Source: CAYPAU01 sp964408825 (lineage in GTDB: Bacteria; Patescibacteriota; Microgenomatia; Levybacterales; UBA12049). Taken from it: a DNA stretch of 64,000 nucleotides. Below are positions 25,652 through 33,116 of the stretch, piece after piece. The translations under genes were made by a program, and so were the position numbers. The notes beneath the pieces were generated by a model, which was not told the origin of the DNA, made no database searches, and saw only the letters and a program-made list of their open reading frames with translations. Numbering within the stretch: the first letter of the stretch is position 1; the number at the start of each line of letters is the position of its first letter. Location: the NCBI GenBank assembly GCA_964408825.1, contig CAYPAU010000002.1, forward strand, positions 1 to 64,000, written 5' to 3'.

Positions 25652-26218
25652 ATGGGAGTTGAAAATGGGTTTAGGCCTAAATGCAGAATTGAGTTCGCAA
25701 GGGCTAGAGATCTTCGAAGGCAAAGAGCCGACTATGCCAATGCGACAACTTCATTATCGGGAAAAATTATTTATCAAAGAAGAGTAGCAGAAATCGATAG
25801 GCAAATAGAAGATAGTCGTGTTTCTCCACCACCACCCCTAAGCTATGAAGAAGCAAGAATAGAAGATCTTCAAATGAAGGCAGATGACATTGATGATGCA
25901 AGGGACTTTCTCGAAGGAAGAACAGAGCTATTTGCCATAGATGCTCTTAACCTTTATCATTGGAAGAAAAAAGATGTAATATTACAGATGGAGGGTAGAT
26001 TTGAAGAAGAGTACAGACCCGCTCCTTCTCGTCGCCACCTCAGAGATTCCCATAAGGCTAGAAAGCAGGACCTCTTAAACCACCACGGCTGGCTTCTGGA
26101 TGGGTTAAATAAAGCCAGGAGAAAAGGAGATATTGATATTGAGAATGAATTTACGGCCCGTCTGGGGGAGATTAAAGCCCAGCTCGATGTCTCTTTTCCA
26201 GTTGCTGAAGAAAGTTAA
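25652..26218 (+). CDS. Hypothetical charged helical protein in the pyrH position
   Basis: About 188 aa, soluble, rich in Arg, Asp and Glu, predicted helical (FARARDLRRQRADYANATTS, then YEEARIEDLQMKADDIDDAR). ATG 25652 lies 1 nt after the tsf stop; an overlapping GTG at 25643 is possible. No motif recognised. It occupies the place between tsf and frr where many bacteria have pyrH (UMP kinase), but it has no P-loop-like or amino-acid-kinase motif, so it is not a PyrH. A ribosome-related role is only suggested by context. Confidence 0.65.
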   Translation: MGVENGFRPKCRIEFARARDLRRQRADYANATTSLSGKIIYQRRVAEIDRQIEDSRVSPPPPLSYEEARIEDLQMKADDIDDARDFLEGRTELFAIDALNLYHWKKKDVILQMEGRFEEEYRPAPSRRHLRDSHKARKQDLLNHHGWLLDGLNKARRKGDIDIENEFTARLGEIKAQLDVSFPVAEES

Positions 26219-26270
26219 CAAAAAATTCCTTGAATAACTTGTCCCTTTTTGGTAAGGTTAATAAACGGCG

Positions 26271-26819
26271 ATGGATAATATTATCAATGAAGCACGGTCT
26301 AAAATGCAAAAGATTTTGGAAATTTTGCGAAACGATTTGGCAACGGTGAGGACGGGAAGAGCAGCGCCGTCTTTGGTAGAACACATACTCATAAACTGCT
26401 ATGGCGGAACTCAAAAACTTAAAGTAATGGAGCTAGCCACGATTGCAGCATCCGACCCGCAAACTTTAGTTATAACTCCTTTTGACGCATCAATAATAGG
26501 AGAAATTCAGAAAGGGATTTTAGAGGCAAATGTCGGTTTAAATCCGGTCATAGACGGACAATTAATAAGGATTGCCATTCCTCAACTCTCAGAGGAGCGA
26601 AGGCAAGAGCTTATTCATCTTATGCGACAAAAGCTTGAAAACGCCCGAATTATGGCAAGACAGGCAAGACATGAGGCAATTAACAATATTAAAAAACAAA
26701 ATTTACCAGAAGATGAAGTGTCCAGACTTGAGAAGGAAGTCCAGAAAATTACAGACGAAATGATTGCGGATATCGATGCGATGGGGAAGAGGAAGGAAGA
26801 AGAACTCCTACAGATATGA
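26271..26819 (+). CDS. frr: Ribosome recycling factor
   Basis: 182 aa, normal size. Splits post-termination ribosomes with EF-G. Conserved RRF signatures: VRTGRAAPSLVEHI near the N terminus, LATIAASDPQTLVITPFD, ANVGLNPVIDGQLIRIAIPQ, LSEERRQEL and IKKQNLPEDEVSRLEKEVQK. It follows the tsf-unknown pair after a 52-nt gap, then a short-word array leads to rseP. Confidence 0.97.
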   Translation: MDNIINEARSKMQKILEILRNDLATVRTGRAAPSLVEHILINCYGGTQKLKVMELATIAASDPQTLVITPFDASIIGEIQKGILEANVGLNPVIDGQLIRIAIPQLSEERRQELIHLMRQKLENARIMARQARHEAINNIKKQNLPEDEVSRLEKEVQKITDEMIADIDAMGKRKEEELLQI

Positions 26820-26884
26820 TTTACGATTTATGATTTACGAATTACGAATATCTTAAATCTTATCTCTTAATTCTTAAATCTACT
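26816..26884. repeat. Short-word array (GATTTACGA / TCTTAAATC type)
   Basis: Degenerate words TATGATTTACGATTTATGA, TTTACGAATTACGAATA, then CTTAAATCTTATCTCTTAAT fill the frr-rseP spacer. It is one of several locus-specific arrays in this window. Confidence 0.5.
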
Positions 26885-26902
26885 TCGTTAATTAAATCAA
26901 TT

Positions 26903-28069
26903 ATGTTCATAACGATTTTAGTTTTCATGTTGATCCTAACAATTCTCGTTTTAATCCATGAGGCGGGGCATTTTTTTGTCGCAAAAAAACTGGGGATTAA
27001 GGTTGAAGAGTTTGGGTTTGGTCTTCCCCCGAGAATCTGGGGAATAAAAAAAGGAGAAACTCTGTATTCAATAAATCTTCTTCCAATAGGCGGATTTGTA
27101 AAGCTTTACGGTGAGGATGATGCTGGCGGGGGGAAAACTGTATTAAGTATTAAGAATCAAGTATTAAGCAAAAAAGGAATACATAATACAAAATACCAGA
27201 TACATGATACTAATTTATCGCGGGCTTTTTATGCGCGCCCCGTCTGGCAGAGAGCTCTTGTGGTAATAGCAGGGGTTGTGATGAATTTCTTTCTTGCGGT
27301 TCTGATAATAACATATTTTTTTGGAGTAGCAGGAGTACAGACCCCCGGGGATCGGGTTTTTATAACGGATATCGTTAAGGGTTCACCGGCTGAGGAAGCG
27401 CAGCTTCAAAAGGATGACATTATTTCTGAAATCAACGGAGTTAGAGTTACAAGCCCTGCGGATCTTGTAAAAATTACAAAACAACACTTGGGAGAGAAGA
27501 TTAATCTTAAAATAGAGAGAAAAGCCGACGGGGAAAAAGAAATTAAGAATATACAGATAGTTCCGCGCAAGAGTTTTCCCTCAGATGAGGGTCCGATGGG
27601 AGTCGGGGTATCGTCAAATATTATCACCCAAAAGTATCCCTTATGGCAGGCGCCTTTCATAGGTCTTTGGGAGGCTCTTAAATTCTCATGGTTGATTGTC
27701 GCAGGTCTTGCCGGAGTTTTCTATCAGATTTTGACTTCAGCTCAGGTGCCAAAAGGAGTAGCAGGACCTGTTGGAATAGCACAGCTTACCGGACAATTCG
27801 TTGCAATCGGGCCTCTGGCAGTTTTGTCTTTTGTTTCTCTTCTCTCTTTAAATCTTGCAATCTTAAATATTCTGCCTATTCCGGCTCTTGATGGAGGAAG
27901 GCTATTTTTTATTTTGATAGAAGCAGTGACCGGCCGGAAGGTTTCGACCAAATTTGAAAGCATGGCTCACGCAATCGGTATGGCAATCCTTCTTGCGCTT
28001 ATCGCACTTATCACATTGAGTGACATTATAAGATGGATAAAAGGTCAACCAATCCTCCCCAGACCTTGA
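26903..28069 (+). CDS. rseP: Site-2 intramembrane metalloprotease
   Basis: 388 aa. Cleaves membrane substrates such as anti-sigma factors or signal-peptide remnants within the bilayer. Zinc ligands H19-E20-x-x-H23 (LIHEAGHFFVAKK) in the first helix and the C-terminal Asp motif LNILPIPALDGGRLFF; one PDZ domain (about 135-215, VFITDIVKGSPAEEAQL). Four membrane segments. Residues about 75-100 (VLSIKNQVLSKKGIHNTKY …) are an in-frame AT-rich repeat insertion between the first helix and the PDZ domain. The stop overlaps the -35 box of the next gene. Confidence 0.93.
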   Translation: MFITILVFMLILTILVLIHEAGHFFVAKKLGIKVEEFGFGLPPRIWGIKKGETLYSINLLPIGGFVKLYGEDDAGGGKTVLSIKNQVLSKKGIHNTKYQIHDTNLSRAFYARPVWQRALVVIAGVVMNFFLAVLIITYFFGVAGVQTPGDRVFITDIVKGSPAEEAQLQKDDIISEINGVRVTSPADLVKITKQHLGEKINLKIERKADGEKEIKNIQIVPRKSFPSDEGPMGVGVSSNIITQKYPLWQAPFIGLWEALKFSWLIVAGLAGVFYQILTSAQVPKGVAGPVGIAQLTGQFVAIGPLAVLSFVSLLSLNLAILNILPIPALDGGRLFFILIEAVTGRKVSTKFESMAHAIGMAILLALIALITLSDIIRWIKGQPILPRP

Positions 28070-28095
28070 CAAAATAGACCATTTAGGTGTATATT
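28066..28095 (+). promoter_or_regulatory. Promoter of the 28104 gene
   Basis: TTGACA (28066-28071), 18 nt, TATATT (28090-28095). The -10 ends 8 nt before the ATG at 28104. The -35 overlaps the rseP stop codon. Confidence 0.6.
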
Positions 28096-28103
28096 CCAAA
28101 CCT

Positions 28104-28439
28104 ATGGTTCAAAGGTCTGAAACAGGACAAGCGCAGTCTCTAGCAATAGAACTTCCCCTTGAGGTAGCACGACTGCCACAAAGAGCCCGTGAAGGAGTCC
28201 TAGAAGCTTTAAGGCTGGCAGAGCAAGTTAAAAGCGATCCTCTTCCCCGAACCATAGAAGGACTTGAGCAAATTCTTCCTCAAATTAATGAATTAGGGAA
28301 AAAGATTATGGACAGTTTAGAACCGCATAAGAAAAAAAAGATAGCTGGGGCTATGCGAAATTTGACGCTCGGGATATTGCGGAAGAAAAAGCAGTCGAAG
28401 TCGGAAGGTCAGATGTGTGGACCACTGTTTTCGATATGA
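28104..28439 (+). CDS. Hypothetical protein, zero-frame part of a split gene
   Basis: 111 aa in the zero frame: helical, LAIELPLEVARLPQRAREGV at the start, then EPHKKKK at an A8 run (28332-28339). After that run the zero frame loses protein-like character (IAGAMRNLTLGILRKKK …), while the -1 frame continues plausibly (DSWGYAKFDARDIAEEKAVE) into the 28415-28753 frame. I interpret both as one protein of about 216 aa interrupted by a -1 shift, real or programmed. Family not recognised. Confidence 0.6.
   Translation: MVQRSETGQAQSLAIELPLEVARLPQRAREGVLEALRLAEQVKSDPLPRTIEGLEQILPQINELGKKIMDSLEPHKKKKIAGAMRNLTLGILRKKKQSKSEGQMCGPLFSI
28332..28358 (+). other. Candidate -1 frameshift site A AAA AAG with hairpin
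   Basis: The run of eight A followed by G contains the heptamer A AAA AAG in the correct phase (zero-frame codons AAA AAG), the same heptamer as in E. coli dnaX. It is followed at once by the hairpin ATAGC-TGGG-GCTAT (28341-28354). A -1 slip joins the two frames exactly. The hairpin is closer to the heptamer than is usual (0 instead of 5-8 nt). A plain homopolymer error or mutation explains the data equally well. Confidence 0.45.
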
Positions 28440-28753
28440 TGGAAGAGAGACTTCCGGTCAATGAAGAAAGTTTGGAATTAGCTGGAGCCATTGAAGTTGT
28501 TTCAGACCAAGAAGGAATCACGAACCCATACTTGCCAATCTTAAAACTGCATGCTTTAGGAGCTGATAGCGTTTATTTTGATGCAATAACTGTGAGAGGA
28601 ACTCATTATGAGACACTAACCATGAGATTCCCAGTTGCGACAGATAGTCAAATGGTTTACGATGCAGTAATAGCAGTTGGTGATACCGAGGTTAGAAATC
28701 TTGTCGGGCGAGATCAAGAATTCCACCAAATTCCTCCTAGAACTTCCAAGTAA
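28415..28753 (+). CDS. Hypothetical protein, -1-frame part of the split gene
   Basis: 112 aa from an in-frame GTG, but coding-like sequence in this frame extends upstream to the A8 run at 28332 (KFDARDIAEEKAVEVGRSDV), so the GTG is unlikely to be the real start. It continues WTTVFDMMEERLPVNEESLE and ends HQIPPRTSK. It has no known motif. Its last codons lie in the left copy of a 33-bp direct repeat (28737-28769). Confidence 0.55.
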   Translation: MWTTVFDMMEERLPVNEESLELAGAIEVVSDQEGITNPYLPILKLHALGADSVYFDAITVRGTHYETLTMRFPVATDSQMVYDAVIAVGDTEVRNLVGRDQEFHQIPPRTSK

Positions 28754-28769
28754 AAACATTATAATTAGA
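28737..28769. repeat. 33-bp direct repeat, left of the toxin-antitoxin pair
   Basis: Matches 29403-29435 at 29 of 33 positions (CTAGAACTTCCAAGTAAAAA against CTAGACCTTCTAGGTAAAAA, then ATTATAATTAGA in both). The two copies enclose exactly the toxin-antitoxin cassette. The right copy carries the -10 box (TATAAT) of pgl. Confidence 0.65.
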
Positions 28770-28789
28770 GATAGTGTTGCAGTACTAAC

Positions 28790-29065
28790 TTATTTATCAG
28801 AATAAAGCTCTTCATGAATTCCAATATCAACGAAATAGGCAACTGTCTCACCAGCAATTTGTACTTCCTTATAAATTGCACGCCAATCTGAAGTGATATC
28901 AATACTTTTATATCCTGTCCATCCTCTCTTTAATTCATGGTTGTTAAGAGTTGGACTTACCGGGTCTTTTGAAAATTCTTCAATTGCTTTCTTAAAACTT
29001 TTTCGGATTCTTACGTTTGCTTTTTTTAGGAGTTTGAGGAAGTTTGCATCATAAACAGTGTTCAT
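28790..29065 (-). CDS. RelE/YafQ-family toxin
   Basis: 91 aa, the typical size of RelE-fold mRNA interferases. Pattern: TVYDANFLKLLKKANVRIRK, FSKDPVSPTLNNHELKRGWT, GYKSIDITSDWRAIYKE, YFVDIGIHEELY, with the basic/aromatic residues expected near the RNA site (R near WRAIY, H in GIHEELY). Probably cleaves mRNA on the ribosome and is neutralised by the RHH protein encoded directly upstream, with which it overlaps by 4 nt. Confidence 0.87.
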   Translation of the reverse strand: MNTVYDANFLKLLKKANVRIRKSFKKAIEEFSKDPVSPTLNNHELKRGWTGYKSIDITSDWRAIYKEVQIAGETVAYFVDIGIHEELYSDK

Positions 29066-29343
29066 ATCCCTTGCTTCTCAAGCCACTCAATAGCTTTTTT
29101 ACCTGTTCTAAAAATTGGAGAATGATTTCCTTTCTTGAGGTTCTCCTCCGCTTTTTTCATTGCTTTGATAAGACGATGACTTGGCTCTTCTCCCAAATCA
29201 AATTCTATCCTCCTTGTTCTAACAAGTTGCCTAAGGTATGCATTAATTAGAGAGCTCAAACTTAATCCTAGTTCGGAAGCAATATTTTGTGCTTGCTTCT
29301 TTACATTTTCTTCTGTTTTGATATTTACAACAACTGAGCTCAT
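29062..29343 (-). CDS. RelB/DinJ-like ribbon-helix-helix antitoxin
   Basis: 93 aa. The N-terminal RHH DNA-binding domain (VVVNIKTEENVKKQAQNIAS, then ELGLSLSSLINAYLRQLV) resembles RelB/DinJ. The C-terminal part is charged and should wrap the toxin. It is the first gene of the pair; the start follows a palindromic operator overlapping the promoter (29342-29380), typical for autoregulation. Confidence 0.87.
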   Translation of the reverse strand: MSSVVVNIKTEENVKKQAQNIASELGLSLSSLINAYLRQLVRTRRIEFDLGEEPSHRLIKAMKKAEENLKKGNHSPIFRTGKKAIEWLEKQGI

Positions 29344-29380
29344 ATATACTCAGTGTATATATATCATACACCAATGTCAA
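29342..29380 (-). promoter_or_regulatory. Autoregulated promoter/operator of the toxin-antitoxin pair
   Basis: Minus strand: TTGACA (29375-29380) and a -10 region TATACACT overlapping a perfect inverted repeat ATATATAC-5 nt-GTATATAT (29342-29362). This is a likely RHH operator that blocks RNA polymerase when bound. Confidence 0.65.
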
Positions 29381-29402
29381 GAGGTAAATTAACATAATGG
29401 GA

Positions 29403-29435
29403 CTAGACCTTCTAGGTAAAAATATTATAATTAGA
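29403..29435. repeat. 33-bp direct repeat, right of the toxin-antitoxin pair
   Basis: Second copy of the repeat at 28737-28769. Its TATAAT (29426-29431) ends 6 nt before the GTG start of pgl, so this copy works as the pgl promoter. Confidence 0.65.
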
Positions 29436-29437
29436 CC

Positions 29438-30148
29438 GTGCAGAAGATTATTGTTTCCTCAGATGTTAAAGGAATTGAGATAGCAAAGGATAAGATTTAC
29501 GAGGTTGTTGACGGAAAAACTGTTTTATTTTTGTCAGGCGGGAAAACTCCGGAACCTCTTTACAAGATTTTTGTTAAGGAGAGAGTTTTAAAACCCGGCG
29601 CAGTGGCAATAGTGGATGAGCGCTTCGCCAAGTTAAAAATTAAAAGTGAAAAGTTAAAAGTTGACGAAAAGATTTTAAATGAAAAAATGATGAAGGATTC
29701 CGGACTCTTAGATTATCTTAAAGCAAAAAGGATACCTTTTTACGGGATTCTTGAAGATAAACCCCTAGAGGAAACGGCAAGAGACTACGACAATATGGTT
29801 AAGAGTTTGTTTAAAAAATTTTCAAAAAGAATCGCTGTTTTGGGGATAGGGGAGGATGGACACATTGCCAGCTTGCCAGCTGGCAAATCTGAAAACTCAA
29901 ATCTCAAATCTCAAAAATTTGCAACGGATATAAACTATTTTCCGGGGGAGTTTAGGGAAAGGATAAGCTTGACTTTTCAGGCACTTTCTCAAATGGATCT
30001 AATTATTGTTTTGGTTTTCGGTTCTGCAAAGCAGAATGCATTGGATCTTATGTTTTCAGAAGGAACAATTGAGGAAATCCCGGCAAGATTCTTAAATACT
30101 TCGAAAGTTTCCCACAAGACCCTTTTAATTACAGATCAGAAGTTATAA
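29438..30148 (+). CDS. pgl: 6-Phosphogluconolactonase
   Basis: Hydrolyses 6-phosphogluconolactone, second step of the oxidative pentose-phosphate pathway. 236 aa from a GTG start. SugarP-isomerase-like fold: VLFLSGGKTPEPLYK, VAIVDERFA, GIGEDGHIASL and FGSAKQNALDLM. Two in-frame repeat insertions: KLKIKSEKLKVDEK (near 66-80) and PAGKSENSNLKSQKF (near 148-162), the second a GC palindrome (GCCAGCTTGCCAGCTGGC) fused to an AT-rich array. First gene of pgl-zwf-gnd. Confidence 0.92.
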   Translation: MQKIIVSSDVKGIEIAKDKIYEVVDGKTVLFLSGGKTPEPLYKIFVKERVLKPGAVAIVDERFAKLKIKSEKLKVDEKILNEKMMKDSGLLDYLKAKRIPFYGILEDKPLEETARDYDNMVKSLFKKFSKRIAVLGIGEDGHIASLPAGKSENSNLKSQKFATDINYFPGEFRERISLTFQALSQMDLIIVLVFGSAKQNALDLMFSEGTIEEIPARFLNTSKVSHKTLLITDQKL

Positions 30149-30251
30149 AATAAATTTGAAATTCGAAATTTTAAATTTTCAATCAAATCTAAATTTTTTA
30201 AAATTAAACATTTAATATTCATTTAAAATTGAAAATTGTAAATTAAAAATT
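30149..30251. repeat. Short-word array (AAATTTGAAATTC type)
   Basis: About 100 bp between pgl and zwf composed of degenerate AAATT/GAAATT/CAAATC words (AATTTGAAATTCGAAATTTT and so on). Related words occur in frame in gnd (32251-32285). Confidence 0.5.
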
Positions 30252-31721
30252 ATGAATAGTCCATTTGTAATGATAATTTTCGGGGCAACAGGTGATCTTG
30301 CACAGAATAAATTAATTCCCGCTCTGTTTTCTCTTTACAATCAAGATTTTTTACCAAAAGATTTTTTTGTGGTGGGTTTTTCAAGAAGGGATTATTTAGA
30401 TGAAGATTTTAAAAATCATTTTAAAGACCTTTCAAGGAAACCAGATTGGGAAGAATTTAGTAAGCATCTTTATTACCAAAAAGGTGATTTTACGCAGGAA
30501 AAAGGATATCTAGAGCTAATAAAAAAACTAAATTCTTTTGATAAGCAAATGGGCGCATGCATTACCCGATTTTTCTATCTGGCAACACCTTCTGCGAATT
30601 ACGAAACTATTTTAGATTATTTAGAATCTACAGAACTTGCAGAAGGGTGCGGGGAGGGCTCAACCCGCCTGCAAGCGCCTGAGCGCAGCGATGGCGGGCA
30701 GGACAAATGGACAAGGATAGTAATTGAAAAACCCTTTGGCAAGGATTTGGAAACCGCAATAGCACTTGATGAGAAACTCTCAAAGATTTTTGAGGAAAGA
30801 CAGATTTTCCGCGTCGATCATTATCTCGGAAAAGAAACTGTTCAGAATATGCTTGCCTTCCGCTTTGCAAACGGAATTTTTGAGCCTGTCTGGAATAAAA
30901 ATTTCATAGATCATGTGCAGATTACATTTGCCGAGAAAAAGGGAATTGAAGGAAGAGGGCAGTTTTTTGACGGGGTCGGTGAGCTTAGAGATATTGGGCA
31001 AAACCATCTTATGCAGCTTATAACTGCCGTCGGAATGGAGATGCCCCGAAGTTTTACAAAGGAAGATTTAAGAGACGCCCGGGCGGCGGTAGTCAAGTCG
31101 ATAAAATGCATAGAACCCGAGGCAGTTGCAGGACTTGTTGTTCGCGGTCAATATGACGGTTATCACGGTGAAAAAAATGTCCTTCCAAACTCAGAAACAG
31201 AAACATTTGCGGCTTTTAAGTTTTTCATAGATACGCCGAGATTTGAAGGAGTCCCGTTTTATGTAAGAGCGGGTAAAAAAATGCCCAAAGACGAGGTGAC
31301 GATCTCGATAGTATTTATTCAAACTTGTCACATATTATTTAAGGAATACGGATGCCCTGAGATAGGAAATGTCTTAACCATAAGAATTCAGCCGGATGAG
31401 GGGATTTATATGAGAATTATTGCCAAGAAACCGGGGTCAAAACTCGCGCTTGAAACCGTAAATATGCATTTTACATACAAGGAGTCTTTTGCTACGCCCG
31501 GTCTCGAAGCATATGAAAAGGTTTTGGTTGATATTTTTTCAGGCGATCAGACTTTGTTTAACAGAAGCGATGAGCTGGCAAGCTCCTGGGAATTCATAAC
31601 AAAAATTTTGAAAGGCTGGGAGAGGGAAGGAGAGAGAGGTTTAAAAATCTACAAACCCGAAACTTGGGGACCGAAAGAGGGAGATGAATTGATCGAAAGG
31701 GACGGGAAAAAATGGCTCTAA
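30252..31721 (+). CDS. zwf: Glucose-6-phosphate 1-dehydrogenase
   Basis: Oxidises glucose 6-phosphate with NAD(P). 489 aa. The N-terminal Rossmann motif IIFGATGDLAQNKLIPALF, the catalytic segment FRVDHYLGKETVQNML, KPFGKDLETA and RGQYDGYHGEKN are intact. A GC-rich insertion (GCGEGSTRLQAPERSDGGQ, encoded by 30645-30705) interrupts the region between ESTEL and KWTRIVIEKPFG and is foreign to the family; it carries CCCGCC/GGCGGG arms. NADPH made here could feed folA and other reductases. Confidence 0.95.
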   Translation: MNSPFVMIIFGATGDLAQNKLIPALFSLYNQDFLPKDFFVVGFSRRDYLDEDFKNHFKDLSRKPDWEEFSKHLYYQKGDFTQEKGYLELIKKLNSFDKQMGACITRFFYLATPSANYETILDYLESTELAEGCGEGSTRLQAPERSDGGQDKWTRIVIEKPFGKDLETAIALDEKLSKIFEERQIFRVDHYLGKETVQNMLAFRFANGIFEPVWNKNFIDHVQITFAEKKGIEGRGQFFDGVGELRDIGQNHLMQLITAVGMEMPRSFTKEDLRDARAAVVKSIKCIEPEAVAGLVVRGQYDGYHGEKNVLPNSETETFAAFKFFIDTPRFEGVPFYVRAGKKMPKDEVTISIVFIQTCHILFKEYGCPEIGNVLTIRIQPDEGIYMRIIAKKPGSKLALETVNMHFTYKESFATPGLEAYEKVLVDIFSGDQTLFNRSDELASSWEFITKILKGWEREGERGLKIYKPETWGPKEGDELIERDGKKWL

Positions 31722-31752
31722 CAATTAACAGTCAACAATTTACAATTAACAA
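31718..31752. repeat. Short-word array (CAATTTACAATTAAC type)
   Basis: ACAATTAACAGTCAACAATT and further words just after zwf; complementary-strand relatives (TTAATTGTAAATTGTTAAAT) lie at 47395-47440. Confidence 0.45.
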
Positions 31753-31758
31753 ATAACT

Positions 31759-31803
31759 ATGGACAATGTTACTTTTGATGAATTTAGTCCAGCTTTAGCT
31801 TAA
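31759..31803 (+). other. 14-codon remnant resembling the start of the next gene
   Basis: ATG opens MDNVTFDEFSPALA and stops at TAA. It resembles the first residues of the protein at 31825 (MNITFEEFKKLD), suggesting a partial duplication of that gene's 5' end or an upstream peptide. Too short to be sure. Confidence 0.25.
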
Positions 31804-31824
31804 AGCTTCGGCGGATTTCATGCT

Positions 31825-32148
31825 ATGAATATTACATTCGAGGAATTCAAAAAACTTGATATTAGGATTGGGGAGGTTTTAAAAGTAGAAAAGGTAGGGA
31901 ATGCGGATAAACTTTTGAAACTTGAGGTTGATTTTGGTGAATTTAAACGGCAGATTATTGCAGGAATTGCAGAGTGGTATAAGCCGGAAGATTTAGTCGG
32001 AAAGAAATTACCATTCATAATAAATCTTGAGCCCCGAACTTTTAAAGGTGTTGAAAGTCAGGGTATGCTTCTGGCAGTAAACCATGAGGACAGAGCCGTT
32101 CTTCTTGAGCCGCATGGCAGGGTGAAAGTGGGAGATAAAATAGTATGA
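31825..32148 (+). CDS. tRNA-binding (EMAP/CsaA-like OB-fold) protein
   Basis: 107 aa, one OB-fold like Trbp111, CsaA or the MetRS C-terminal domain: FKKLDIRIGEVLKVEKVGNA, KLLKLEVDFGEFKRQIIAGI, GKKLPFIINLEPRTFKGVES and QGMLLAV. These domains bind the outer corner of tRNA, often helping MetRS. Here it stands alone between zwf and gnd and overlaps gnd by 4 nt, so it is in the operon by position only. Confidence 0.9.
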   Translation: MNITFEEFKKLDIRIGEVLKVEKVGNADKLLKLEVDFGEFKRQIIAGIAEWYKPEDLVGKKLPFIINLEPRTFKGVESQGMLLAVNHEDRAVLLEPHGRVKVGDKIV

Positions 32149-33116
32149 GGTTAGGTTTAATTGGTTTGGGGAAAATGGGATCGCGGATTGCTCTTAAACT
32201 TTTAAGAGAGGGACACGAGGTGGTTGCGTGGACTCGTTCCGAGTCCACAATTTCAAATTTCAAATTTAAAATTTCAAATTCTCAATCTGGAAAAAAGCTT
32301 AAAATTGCCAAAAGCGTTCAAGATTTGATAAACAGCTTAAATCTTCCTCGAACTGTCTGGTTAATGGTCGACGCTAATGCCACAGGAGAAGTTTTGGATG
32401 AAGTTTTAAAGTACGTCGAAAAAGGGGATATTATTATTGATGGCGGAAACTCTTATTACAAAGACACGCAGAGAAGGTTTGAAAATTTAAAAAAAAGAGG
32501 AATTAAATTTTTGGGCATCGGTGTCTCGGGTGGGATTATTGCCGAAAAACAGGGTTACCCTCTTATGGTGGGAGGAGATGTATCAGCGTATCAATACATC
32601 ACTACAATATTAAATTCTCTCTCAAAACCCGCCCGCCATGCAAGCAAGGCGTTGCGGGCAGGGCCCCACGGAGGACATGAGTACTTTGGAGAAGGCGGAG
32701 CAGGGCATTTTGTAAAAATGGTCCATAATGCTATTGAGTATGGCTATATGGAGGCAATTGGGGAAGGGTTTGGTTTACTTGATAGCTCAGAATATAACTT
32801 TAATCTTAAAAAGATTGCAGAAATTTACCAAAAGGGAAGTCTTGTTTCAGGATTTATGATGGAGAGAACTATTGAAGTTCTTAGAAAAGATCCGAAACTA
32901 CAAGGCTTGAGAGGGATAATCGGCAAGGCAACAGGGGAGACCATCTGGGCAGTTGAAGAAGCGGAAAAAAAGGATTTACTCTTCGAAATAATAAAAAGGT
33001 CGCTTGAAATAAGAAACGAATCGGAAAAAGATCGCAAGATTCAGAAATCTTTTGCGGCAAGAATGGTATCAGCACTGAGATCCGCCTTCGGCGGCCACGT
33101 TGTTAAGGTCCGATAG
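32145..33116 (+). CDS. gnd: 6-Phosphogluconate dehydrogenase, decarboxylating (short type)
   Basis: Converts 6-phosphogluconate to ribulose 5-phosphate and CO2. 323 aa, the short (GntZ-like) class. Rossmann motif GLIGLGKMGSRIA, DGGNSYYKDTQRR, GVSGGIIAEKQGYPLMVGG and GAGHFVKMVHNAIEYG (catalytic Lys). Three in-frame repeat insertions: an AT-rich array (STISNFKFKISNSQSGKK), part of the 28-bp palindromic repeat (SAYQYITT, 32588-32606) and a GC-rich piece (KPARHASKALRAGPHG, 32628-32665). The C terminus overlaps the convergent 33069-33425 gene by 48 nt. Confidence 0.94.
   Translation: MRLGLIGLGKMGSRIALKLLREGHEVVAWTRSESTISNFKFKISNSQSGKKLKIAKSVQDLINSLNLPRTVWLMVDANATGEVLDEVLKYVEKGDIIIDGGNSYYKDTQRRFENLKKRGIKFLGIGVSGGIIAEKQGYPLMVGGDVSAYQYITTILNSLSKPARHASKALRAGPHGGHEYFGEGGAGHFVKMVHNAIEYGYMEAIGEGFGLLDSSEYNFNLKKIAEIYQKGSLVSGFMMERTIEVLRKDPKLQGLRGIIGKATGETIWAVEEAEKKDLLFEIIKRSLEIRNESEKDRKIQKSFAARMVSALRSAFGGHVVKVR
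32588..32606 (+). repeat. Partial copy of the 28-bp palindromic repeat inside gnd
   Basis: 19 bp GTATCAATACATCACTACA match the repeat at 1272-1299 and 61053-61080 without mismatch. It is translated in frame (YQYITT) within gnd. Confidence 0.6.
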
